Below are positions 18,743-26,705 of a DNA stretch of 64,000 bases, piece by piece. Origin of the DNA: Propionibacteriaceae bacterium AM104-82 (lineage in GTDB: Bacteria; Actinomycetota; Actinomycetes; Propionibacteriales; Propionibacteriaceae); NCBI GenBank assembly GCA_027658995.1, contig JAQDQK010000014.1:15198-79197 (forward strand), read 5' to 3'. The notes under the pieces are model-generated. The model made no database searches. It saw only the letters and a list, made by a program, of their open reading frames with translations, and was not told the DNA's origin. Made by a program: the position numbers and the translations under genes. Position 1 is the first letter of the stretch, and the number at the start of each line of letters is the position of its first letter.

Positions 18743-18753
18743 TGGTCTGACCA
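18743..18753. promoter_or_regulatory. Operator 2 for GntR/LldR regulator
   Basis: TGGTCTGACCA is a perfect 5-1-5 palindrome and matches the GntR/LldR pattern TNGTNNNACNA completely. It lies directly downstream of the lctP -10, where a bound repressor would block open-complex formation. Confidence 0.75.
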
Positions 18754-18794
18754 GCCTTCGGTTGGTGGCAGACACGGACAACGGAGTTCCACAC

Positions 18795-20459
18795 ATGTTC
18801 ACACCTCAACTTGAGCCACTCGGCAGCCTGACGCTGTCGGCCCTCGTCGCTCTCCTCCCCCTCCTGGTGATGTTCTTCACCCTGGGCGTCCTGAAGTGGA
18901 AGGCGCACTGGGCCGGACTCACCTCGCTGGCGACCGCGCTGCTGGTGGCCATCTTCGCGTTCAAGATGCCAGCAGGGCTCGCGCTGCTCGCGGGCACCCA
19001 GGGCGCCGTCTTCGGGCTCTTCCCGATCACCTGGATCGTGCTGACCGCCATCTGGCTCTACCAGGTGACCGTCGTGTCGGGTCGCTTCGAGGACCTGCGG
19101 GCCACCTTCGGCCTCGTCTCCGACGATCCCCGCATCCTGGCGATCCTGATCGCGTTCTGCTTCGGCGGCCTGATGGAGGCCCTTGCGGGCTTCGGCGCCC
19201 CCGTCGCCATCACCGGCGTGATGCTGATGTCGATCGGCTTCTCCGCGTTCCGTGCCGCCATGGTGGTGCTGCTCGCCAACACCGCCCCCGTCGCCTTCGG
19301 CGCCGTCGCCATCCCGATCATCACCGCTGGCAACCTGACCGGCATCGACTACCACCACATCGGCGCCTACGTCGGCCACCAGTCCCCCGTGCTCGCCCTG
19401 TTCGTCCCGCTGCTGCTCGTGCTGCTCGCCGACGGCAAGAAGGGCCTCAAGCAGGTCTGGCCCGCCGCCCTGGTGATCGGCGCGTCCTTCGCCGTCGCCC
19501 AGTGGGTGTCCGCGACCTACCTCTCGGTCGAACTGACCGACGTCATCGCCTCGCTGTTCGCGCTCGCCGTCGGCGTCGTGTTCCTGCGCTTCTGGAAGCC
19601 CGCCGGGGGCGAGGAGGCCCTCGAGCGCCTTGCGGCCGAGCGCAGCCAGGAGAAGCTTGAGGACGTCTCCGAGGCCGAGGGCCACCCGACCGGCGCCCTG
19701 ACCGGCGGCCGCATCTTCATGGCCCTGTTCCCCTACCTGCTCGTCATCGTGATCTTCTCCGCGGCCAAGCTCATCCCCGCGGCCGTCAGCTTCCTGGCGA
19801 GCACCGACCTCAAGATCAAGTGGCCCGGCCTGTACGGCAACCTGCTCAACAGCGCGGGCGAACCCGCCACCACGGCCATCTACAACTTCCAGTGGCTCTC
19901 CAGCCCCGGCACGCTGCTCGTCATCACGGCCATCATCGTCGGCATCGTCTACCGCGTCTCGTTCAAGGACATGGTCGGCGAACTGTGGGCCACCGTCCAC
20001 AAGATGCGCTGGTCCGCGCTGACGATCGCCTCGGTGCTCTCGCTGGCCTACGTGATGAACATGTCCGGCCAGACCATCACCATCGGCACCTGGATCGCTG
20101 GCGTCGGCACCGCGTTCGCGTTCTTCTCCCCGATCCTCGGCTGGATCGGCACCGCGGTCACCGGCTCCGACACCTCCGCCAACGCCCTGTTCGCCACGCT
20201 GCAGCAGACCACCGCTGACAAGGTCGGACTCGACCCGACCCTCCTCGTCGCGGCCAACACCACGGGCGGTGTCGTCGGTAAGATGATCAGCCCACAGAAC
20301 CTGGCCATCGCCTGCTCGGCCGTCGGTCTGCTGGGTGCGGAGTCCCAGTTGTTCCGCCGCGTCATCTGGTGGAGCCTCGGGATGCTCGTCATCCTGTGCC
20401 TGCTGATCGGCCTGCAGTCCACCCCGGTGCTGAGCTGGATGCTCCCCACCTTCAACTGA
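18795..20459 (+). CDS. lctP: L-lactate permease (LctP family)
   Basis: 554-residue secondary transporter for lactate (and probably glycolate), with 12-14 hydrophobic helices across its length. Family landmarks include GGLMEALAGFGAPVAITG, NTAPVAFGAVAIPI and the C-terminal segment with GSDTSANALFATLQ. ATG 18795 is preceded by CGGAG at 18782-18786; in-frame codons upstream would start inside the promoter. First gene of the lactate operon, with lutA 19 bases downstream. Control by the divergent GntR regulator is inferred from the two operators. Confidence 0.95.
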   Translation: MFTPQLEPLGSLTLSALVALLPLLVMFFTLGVLKWKAHWAGLTSLATALLVAIFAFKMPAGLALLAGTQGAVFGLFPITWIVLTAIWLYQVTVVSGRFEDLRATFGLVSDDPRILAILIAFCFGGLMEALAGFGAPVAITGVMLMSIGFSAFRAAMVVLLANTAPVAFGAVAIPIITAGNLTGIDYHHIGAYVGHQSPVLALFVPLLLVLLADGKKGLKQVWPAALVIGASFAVAQWVSATYLSVELTDVIASLFALAVGVVFLRFWKPAGGEEALERLAAERSQEKLEDVSEAEGHPTGALTGGRIFMALFPYLLVIVIFSAAKLIPAAVSFLASTDLKIKWPGLYGNLLNSAGEPATTAIYNFQWLSSPGTLLVITAIIVGIVYRVSFKDMVGELWATVHKMRWSALTIASVLSLAYVMNMSGQTITIGTWIAGVGTAFAFFSPILGWIGTAVTGSDTSANALFATLQQTTADKVGLDPTLLVAANTTGGVVGKMISPQNLAIACSAVGLLGAESQLFRRVIWWSLGMLVILCLLIGLQSTPVLSWMLPTFN

Positions 20460-20478
20460 CACACAAGGAGCGCCTCCT

Positions 20479-21240
20479 ATGTTGAGTCCCGGAACGCGGG
20501 TCGCACTGTTCGCCACCTGCATCAACGACACCATGAAGCCGTCGATCCCGATCGCCACCGTCAAGCTGCTCGAACGGCTCGGCTGCACGGTCGTCTACCC
20601 GTCGAAGCAGACCTGCTGCGGGCAGATCATGACGAACACGGGCTACTACAAGGACGCCGTCCCGACCGTGCGCAACTACGTCGACTCCTTCGGGGAGTTC
20701 GACTACATCGTCGGGCCGAGCGGGTCGTGCGTGGGGTCGGTGCGCGAGCAGCACGCCATGCTGGCCCGCTGGGCAAAGGACGCCCCGCTCGAGGAGGCCG
20801 CGACCGCCGTGTCGGGGCGCACCTACGAACTGACGGAGTTCCTGGTCGACGTGCTCGGGGTCACCGACGTCGGCGCCTACTTCCCGCACCGCGTCACGTA
20901 CCACCCCACGTGCCACTCGATGCGGATCACCAAGGTGGGCGACCGGCCGCTGCAACTGCTGAGGGCGGTGCGGGGCATCGACCTGGTCGACCTGCCGATG
21001 GCCGACCAGTGCTGCGGCTTCGGGGGCACCTTCTCCGTGAAGAACCCCGACGTCAGCATCGCGATGGCCTCCGACAAGGCCCGCCACGTCCGCTCCACCG
21101 ACGCCGAGTACCTGGTCGCCGGCGACCAGGCCTGCCTGATGAACATCGGAGGCGTGCTGCACCGGCAGCGCTCCGGCATCAAGACCATCCACCTCGCCGA
21201 GATCCTGGCGAGCACCGAGGAGGAGGTGTGGGTCGCATGA
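20479..21240 (+). CDS. lutA: L-lactate oxidation protein LutA
   Basis: 253-residue Fe-S oxidoreductase subunit of the LutABC complex that oxidises L-lactate to pyruvate. It carries two cysteine-rich CCG domains, with the pairs in KQTCCGQ (Cys46, Cys47) and DQCCGFGG near residue 178, as in the heterodisulfide reductase B/GlpC family. The ribosome site AAGGAG is upstream. It overlaps lutB by 4 bp (ATGA). Confidence 0.95.
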   Translation: MLSPGTRVALFATCINDTMKPSIPIATVKLLERLGCTVVYPSKQTCCGQIMTNTGYYKDAVPTVRNYVDSFGEFDYIVGPSGSCVGSVREQHAMLARWAKDAPLEEAATAVSGRTYELTEFLVDVLGVTDVGAYFPHRVTYHPTCHSMRITKVGDRPLQLLRAVRGIDLVDLPMADQCCGFGGTFSVKNPDVSIAMASDKARHVRSTDAEYLVAGDQACLMNIGGVLHRQRSGIKTIHLAEILASTEEEVWVA

Positions 21241-22718
21241 GCCCCACCCGAGAGAGGCTGACCCCCGAGCCGCCGTCCTGGCTCGGCATCCCGCCGTTCC
21301 CGGAGGCCGTCAAGGAGGCCCTCGGCAAGGCGGAGCAGCGCAAGAACCTGCGCCACGCCACCGGCACCATCCGCGCCAAGCGTGTTGCGCGCTCCGAGGA
21401 GGTCGACAACTGGGAGGAACTGCGCACCGCGGCCGCCCAGATCAAGGACCGGGTCGGCAGGCACCTCGACAGCTACCTGGTGCAGGCCGAGAAGGCGATG
21501 ACCGAGGCGGGCGTCACGGTGCACTGGGCCCGCGACGGCAAGGAGGCCAACCGGATCGTCGCCGACATCGCCAAGGCGAAGGGCGTCGACGAGGTCGTCA
21601 AGATCAAGTCGATGGCCACGCAGGAGATCGACCTCAACGAGGCGCTCGAGGCCGAGGGCATCGCGGCGTGGGAGACCGACCTGGCCGAACTGATCGTCCA
21701 ACTGGGCCACGACCTGCCGAGCCACATCCTGGTGCCCGCGATCCACCGCAACCGCTCCGAGGTGCGCGAGATCTTCACCACGGAGATGGGCACCTACGGC
21801 ACGCCGGCGCCCGAGGGCGTCTCCGACAACCCGGAAGAGTTGACGGCGGCGGCCCGCACCCACCTGCGCGACAAGTTCCTGCGCTCGAAGATGGCCGTCT
21901 CCGGTGGCAACTTCATCATCGCCGACACCGGGACCCTGGTGATCGTCGAGTCGGAGGGCAACGGCCGGATGTGCCTGACGCTGCCGGAGACGCTCGTCTC
22001 GGTCGTCGGGATCGAGAAACTGCTTCCCACCATCGAGGACCTCGAGGTGTTCCTGAAGCTGCTGCCCCGCTCCTCCACCGGCGAGCGGATGAACCCGTAC
22101 ACGTCGTTCTGGACGGGCGTCACCCCCGGCGACGGGCCGCAGGACCTGCACGTCATCCTGCTCGACAACGGTCGCACCAACGTACTGTCCGACCCGGTCG
22201 GGAGGGCGGCGCTGCGCTGCATCCGCTGCTCGGCGTGCCTGAACATCTGCCCGGTCTACGAGCGGGTCGGCGGCCACGCCTACGGCTCGATGTACCCGGG
22301 CCCCATCGGCGCGATCCTCGGGCCGCAGTTGCGCGGCCTCGAGCAGGAACGCGACAGGGCGCTGCCCTACGCGTCGACGCTGTGCGGGGCATGCAACGAC
22401 GTCTGCCCGGTGCGGATCCCGTTCACCGACATCCTGGTGCACCTGCGCCACAAGGTCGCCGAGTACAAGTCGAGCAAGCACCCCACCGTCGAGGGCGGCA
22501 TCATGAAGGGCGCGGGCTGGGTGATGTCCGACGGCAAGCACCTGGCGAGCGTCCAGGTCGCCTCGAGGGCCGCGGGCAGGCTGTACCGCGGCAAGTGGAT
22601 CGGCCCCATGCCCGTGCCGCTCGCCGGCCGCTGGCTGCAGGCCCGAGACGTGGAGGCGCCACCGACGGAGACCTTCCGTGAGTGGTGGAAGAAGAACCGG
22701 GAAGGCGGCCAGAAGTGA
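21237..22718 (+). CDS. lutB: L-lactate oxidation iron-sulfur protein LutB
   Basis: 493-residue subunit of the lactate-oxidising complex. The N-terminal LUD domain (about 70-300) is followed by two 4Fe-4S binding motifs, CIRCSACLNICP and CGACNDVCP, and a C-terminal helical tail. ATG 21237 overlaps lutA and the end overlaps lutC as GTGA, so all three subunits are translationally coupled. Electron acceptor is not revealed by the sequence. Confidence 0.95.
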   Translation: MSPTRERLTPEPPSWLGIPPFPEAVKEALGKAEQRKNLRHATGTIRAKRVARSEEVDNWEELRTAAAQIKDRVGRHLDSYLVQAEKAMTEAGVTVHWARDGKEANRIVADIAKAKGVDEVVKIKSMATQEIDLNEALEAEGIAAWETDLAELIVQLGHDLPSHILVPAIHRNRSEVREIFTTEMGTYGTPAPEGVSDNPEELTAAARTHLRDKFLRSKMAVSGGNFIIADTGTLVIVESEGNGRMCLTLPETLVSVVGIEKLLPTIEDLEVFLKLLPRSSTGERMNPYTSFWTGVTPGDGPQDLHVILLDNGRTNVLSDPVGRAALRCIRCSACLNICPVYERVGGHAYGSMYPGPIGAILGPQLRGLEQERDRALPYASTLCGACNDVCPVRIPFTDILVHLRHKVAEYKSSKHPTVEGGIMKGAGWVMSDGKHLASVQVASRAAGRLYRGKWIGPMPVPLAGRWLQARDVEAPPTETFREWWKKNREGGQK

Positions 22719-23368
22719 GTGCCCGCGAAGAGATCCTGAGGCGCGTTCGCACCGCGACCGCCGACGTCAACGTGTCCGACCCGGCGCTCGACGTGCCGGT
22801 GAACTGGCACTACGGGCAGCCACTGCCCACCCCCGACGTGCTCGCCGACCTCGTCGAGAAGGTCGAGGACTACAAGGCGACCGTCGTGCGGGTCAGCGAC
22901 TCCGAGGTCGGGCCGGCCATCGTGTCGGCCCTGCGCGGGCTCGCAGCCGAGAGCGTCGTGCTTCCCGACGGCCTGCCCGACGACTGGGCGGACGCGGTGG
23001 TCGAAGGCGGCCTGGCCGTGCACCGCGACGACCCCGAGTTGAGCCACGCCGAGTTGAACGTGATCGACGCCGTCGTGACGACCTCTGCCGTCGCGATGGC
23101 CGACTCCGGCACGATCGCGCTCGACCACGGCCCCGGACAGGGCCGTCGCGTCCTGACGTTGCTCCCCGACCGGCACATCTGCGTTGTGCGCGCGGACCAG
23201 GTCGTCAGCGACGTCCCCGAAGGCATCGCCCGGCTGGCACCGGCGCTCCGCGCACGGCGTCCGGTGACCTGGCTGAGCGGTGGATCCGCAACCAGCGATA
23301 TCGAGCTGAGTCGGGTCGAAGGCGTCCACGGACCCCGCAAGCTGTGGGTGATCCTGGTCGACGCCTGA
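22715..23368 (+). CDS. lutC: L-lactate oxidation protein LutC
   Basis: 217-residue LUD-domain protein completing LutABC. Characteristic segments are VTTSAVAMADSGTIALDHG and the C-terminal GGSATSDIELSRVEGVHG. GTG 22715, overlapping the lutB stop, is chosen over an in-frame GTG 33 bases earlier inside lutB because homology begins at SAREEILRRV. Last gene of the lactate operon, followed by a strong hairpin. Confidence 0.94.
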   Translation: MSAREEILRRVRTATADVNVSDPALDVPVNWHYGQPLPTPDVLADLVEKVEDYKATVVRVSDSEVGPAIVSALRGLAAESVVLPDGLPDDWADAVVEGGLAVHRDDPELSHAELNVIDAVVTTSAVAMADSGTIALDHGPGQGRRVLTLLPDRHICVVRADQVVSDVPEGIARLAPALRARRPVTWLSGGSATSDIELSRVEGVHGPRKLWVILVDA

Positions 23369-23377
23369 AGGTGATGG

Positions 23378-23410
23378 GGCCCGGCGGGACATGTCTGCTC
23401 CCGCCGGGCC
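23378..23410. terminator. Hairpin after lutC
   Basis: A perfect 12-bp GC-rich stem (GGCCCGGCGGGA with its complement) around a 9-base loop, 10 bases after the lutC stop and before the convergent parE end. The tail (TCTTCG) is a poor U-tract, as is usual for actinobacterial terminators. Confidence 0.7.
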
Positions 23411-23482
23411 TCTTCGCGTCCTGGCCTCTCCCCGCACGCGCCGGCGTTCAGGTCCGGGCGACCGGCACCACCTCGCCCGGGC

Positions 23483-25558
23483 TCAGGCGTCGATGCGGTC
23501 GGCCTCCAGCGCGTAGGCGCCCTCGACGATGAACTCCTTGCGCGGGGCGACGTCGTTGCCCATCAGCATCTCGAAGACCCGCTCGGCGTTGGCGGCGTCG
23601 TCGACGGTGAGCCTGCGCAGCGTGCGGTGCCGCGGGCTCATGGTCGTGTCGGCCAACTGGTCGGCGTCCATCTCGCCGAGGCCCTTGTAGCGCTGCGGTT
23701 CCTTGAACTTCTGCCCGCGCTTGGTCAGCTCGGCGAGCTTGCGCTGGTACTCGGCGTCCGAGTACGTGTAGATGTACTTCTCGAGCCCCCGCTTGGGGTT
23801 GATCAACTCGAAGCGGTGCAGAGGGGGCACCGCCGAGAAGACCCGACCCGCCTCGACGAGGGGCCGCATGTAGCGGAAGAACAGCGTCGCGAGCAGGCAG
23901 CGGATGTGGGCGCCGTCGGAGTCGGCGTCCGCCATGAAGATGACCTTGCCGTAGCGGGCCGACTCGACGTCGAAGGTGCGACCCGACCCGGCTCCGACGA
24001 CCTGGATGATCGAGGCGCACTCGGCGTTCTTCAGCATGTCGCCGACGGAGGCCTTCTGCACGTTGAGGATCTTGCCGCGGATCGGAAGCAGCGCCTGGAA
24101 CTCGGAGTTGCGGGCCACGTTGGCGGTGCCGAGCGCGGAGTCGCCCTCGACGATGAACAGCTCGGTGGCGTCGACGTTGTTGGAGCGGCAGTCCTTCAGC
24201 TTCGGCGGGAGGCTGGAGCTTTCCAGCGCGTTCTTGCGGCGCTGGTTCTCCTTGTGTGCGCGGGCCTGGACGCGGGTCCGCGACGCCGAGACGACCTTCT
24301 CCTGCAGCGTGCGGGCGATCGCGCGGGTCTTGTTCGCCGACAGGAAGGCGCCCATTTCGGTCTCGACGATCCGGGCGACCAGGCGCTGCACGGGCGGCGT
24401 GCCGAGCACCTCCTTGGTCTGGCCCTCGAACTGGGGCTCGGCCAGTCGGACGGTGACCACGGCGGTGAGGCCCTCGAGGCAGTCGTCCTTGACGATCTCC
24501 TCCCCTGCCTTGAGCAGGCCGCGGGTGCCCTCGAAGGACTTCACGAAGGCGCGCGTCAGGCCGCGTTCGAAGCCGCTGACGTGGGTGCCGCCCTTGGGCG
24601 TTGCGATGATGTTGACGAAGGAGCGCAGCACCGAGTCGTAGCCGGTGCCCCAGCGCACCGCGATGTCGACGTCGAGGTCGCGTTCGACGTCGGTGGCGGT
24701 CATGGCGCCCGCCTCGTCGAGCATCGGGACGGTCTCGACGAAGGAGTCCTTGCCCTGCAGTCGGATCACGTCGGTCAGCGGCGCGTCGGGGGCGAGGAAG
24801 TCGGCGAATTCGGTGATGCCGCCGACGTGGATGAACGACTCGTGGTTGGGGGTTCCGTCGCGGCTGTCGTCGACGTCGATCTTGAGCCCTGGCACCAGGA
24901 AGGACGTCTGCCGCGCCCGGTCGTGCAGTTGCGTGACCGACAGCCCCGCGTCGGCGAGGAAGATCTGACGGTCGGGCCAGTAGCGCACCCGGGTGCCGGT
25001 CTTGGCCTTTGCGACCCGGCCGACCTTGCGCAGCCCGCTCTGCGGCGTGAACGGCGCATCGGGACCGTCGCCGTCGAAGACGCCGGGCACGCCGCGCCTG
25101 AAGCTCATCTCCCAGGTGGCCGAGTTCCGGTCGACCTGGACGTCGAGGCGCGAACTCAGCGCGTTGACGACCGAGGCGCCGACGCCGTGCAGGCCGCCGG
25201 TGGCGTTGTAGGAGGAGTTGCCGAACTTGCCTCCGGCGTGCAGTTTCGTGAAGACGACCTCGACGCCGGAGAGCCCGGTGCGGGGCTCGGTGTCGACGGG
25301 GATGCCGCGGGCGTGGTCGTGCACCGTCACGGAGCCGTCCTCGCCGAGGATCACCTCGATCTCGTCGCCGTACCCGGACAGCGCCTCGTCGACGGCGTTG
25401 TCGATGATCTCCCAGAGGCAGTGCATCAGCCCGCGGGTGTCGGTGGAGCCGATGTACATGGCGGGGCGCTTACGCACCGCCTCGAGGCCTTCGAGGACCA
25501 GGAGGTTCTTCGCCTCATAGTCGCGCGAATGCTGCTGCTTGCTGGTTGGGGACTGCAC
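23483..25558 (-). CDS. parE: DNA topoisomerase IV subunit B (ParE-type, GyrB family)
   Basis: ATPase subunit partnering ParC; 691 residues. The GHKL ATP site has EIIDNAVDEAL and GGLHGVGASVVNALS. The transducer domain follows, then TOPRIM with FIVEGDSALGTA and ADADSDGAHI, and the C-terminal YKGLGEMDADQL segment. EGDSALGTA instead of EGDSAGGSA marks the actinobacterial ParE branch, as far as I recall. GTG 25558 lies 6 bases after TAGCCT and has no ribosome site, suggesting a leaderless mRNA. Confidence 0.93.
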   Translation of the reverse strand: MQSPTSKQQHSRDYEAKNLLVLEGLEAVRKRPAMYIGSTDTRGLMHCLWEIIDNAVDEALSGYGDEIEVILGEDGSVTVHDHARGIPVDTEPRTGLSGVEVVFTKLHAGGKFGNSSYNATGGLHGVGASVVNALSSRLDVQVDRNSATWEMSFRRGVPGVFDGDGPDAPFTPQSGLRKVGRVAKAKTGTRVRYWPDRQIFLADAGLSVTQLHDRARQTSFLVPGLKIDVDDSRDGTPNHESFIHVGGITEFADFLAPDAPLTDVIRLQGKDSFVETVPMLDEAGAMTATDVERDLDVDIAVRWGTGYDSVLRSFVNIIATPKGGTHVSGFERGLTRAFVKSFEGTRGLLKAGEEIVKDDCLEGLTAVVTVRLAEPQFEGQTKEVLGTPPVQRLVARIVETEMGAFLSANKTRAIARTLQEKVVSASRTRVQARAHKENQRRKNALESSSLPPKLKDCRSNNVDATELFIVEGDSALGTANVARNSEFQALLPIRGKILNVQKASVGDMLKNAECASIIQVVGAGSGRTFDVESARYGKVIFMADADSDGAHIRCLLATLFFRYMRPLVEAGRVFSAVPPLHRFELINPKRGLEKYIYTYSDAEYQRKLAELTKRGQKFKEPQRYKGLGEMDADQLADTTMSPRHRTLRRLTVDDAANAERVFEMLMGNDVAPRKEFIVEGAYALEADRIDA

Positions 25559-25687
25559 CGGCCCAGGCTACCCGGCCCCGCCGACGTCCTCCGCCAGCGA
25601 AACGCTTACGAGCAATGGACGGGAACATTGAACGACCCAGGTACGTTGGACACTGTAGAGACGAGAGAACAAGCACGGGAGGCCACC

Positions 25688-25888
25688 ATGACCGAACTCG
25701 TTACCGACCCGACCCTGACCGCACTCGACCGCTGCGACCGTTGCGGGGCGCAGGCCTACCTCCGCGTCTTCCTTCGTTCCGGCGGCGAACTCCTGTTCTG
25801 CGCGCACCACGCCGCGGCCCACCGCGAGAAGCTGAACGAGGTCGCGAGCCGCATCCAGGACGAGACGAACAAGCTCAACCAGCGTTGA
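25688..25888 (+). CDS. DUF7455 small zinc-binding protein
   Basis: 66-residue protein with a CDRCGAQAYLRV start and a later FCAHHAAAH: two cysteine/histidine pairs that could form one zinc site. Found across actinobacteria, often near housekeeping genes; function unknown. ATG 25688 follows GGGAGG by 5 bases. Its 3' end overlaps the convergent nudC gene by 14 bp. Confidence 0.88.
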   Translation: MTELVTDPTLTALDRCDRCGAQAYLRVFLRSGGELLFCAHHAAAHREKLNEVASRIQDETNKLNQR

Positions 25889-26705
25889 GCCAGCGGTCGA
25901 TCAGATCTCGGGCGATCGACGCCCCACCAGGTAGAACAATTTCACCAGACGATACGGCGGCGGCGAGATCCGCGCGGGTGTAGAAGGCACCCTCAAGGAT
26001 CTCGTCGCCGTCGACGCGTATCCGGGAGTCGACGGCCCGCGCCTCGAAGCCGAGCATCAGGGACCGTGGCATCGGCCACGGCTGGCTGCTGACGTAGCGC
26101 AGTTCCGCCAACTCGACGCCGACCTCCTCGGCCGCCTCGCGGTGGCAGGCCTGCTCCACCGACTCGCCCGCCTCGATGAACCCGGCGATGATGGAGACGC
26201 GGTTCTTCGCCCACTGGAAGTTGCGGGCCAGCAGCAGGCGGTCGTCGGGGTCGGTGATCGCCACGATGACGCAGGGGTCCATCCGCGCGAAGGCGAGCGC
26301 GCCGCACGAACCGCAGACGCGTCGGATGCCGCCCTCGTCGGGCGCGGTCGGCCCGCCGCAGCGCTCGCATGCAGGGTTCTGGTGGTTCCAGCGCGCCAGG
26401 AACACGGCGGCCGCGAGCGGGTCGTACTCGTCGGCCGGCGCGTCGCGCCATCCGATGGTCTCACCGTCGAGGCTTCCCACCGGGTGGGCGAACCAGTCAC
26501 GCCCGTCGAAGACGCCGAGGTAGATGTCGTTGGCGCCGCGCCGACCCGTGGTCGGTGCGACGACCGCCCGGCCGTCGGCGGCCGCGATCCGGCCCTCGCC
26601 GTCGATCGAGATCACCACGCCGTCGCCCCACGCCTCGTCGAGGCCGGCCTCGGTGCGGCGGTCGACGGCGCGGTCGAGCGACGACGGCTGGCTCCATCTG
26701 CTCAC
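25875..26705 (-). CDS. nudC: NAD(+) diphosphatase NudC (Nudix hydrolase)
   Basis: Hydrolyses NADH/NAD+ to NMN(H) and AMP, and in the family also removes NAD caps from RNA. 276 residues: an N-terminal domain, a four-cysteine zinc ribbon (CERCGG and CGSCGA), then the Nudix box GFIEAGESVEQACHREAAEE with VGV after it, and the family signature SQPWPMPRSLM. GTG 26705 overlaps the adnB stop as GTGA. The adnA-adnB-nudC neighbourhood matches M. tuberculosis Rv3202c-Rv3199c. Confidence 0.94.
   Translation of the reverse strand: MSRWSQPSSLDRAVDRRTEAGLDEAWGDGVVISIDGEGRIAAADGRAVVAPTTGRRGANDIYLGVFDGRDWFAHPVGSLDGETIGWRDAPADEYDPLAAAVFLARWNHQNPACERCGGPTAPDEGGIRRVCGSCGALAFARMDPCVIVAITDPDDRLLLARNFQWAKNRVSIIAGFIEAGESVEQACHREAAEEVGVELAELRYVSSQPWPMPRSLMLGFEARAVDSRIRVDGDEILEGAFYTRADLAAAVSSGEIVLPGGASIARDLIDRWLNAG

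Noticed and set aside
18645..20588. 647-codon minus-strand frame opposite lctP
   Set aside because: Glu/Asp/Gly/His-rich antisense of a membrane protein; lctP has clear transporter motifs and operon context.
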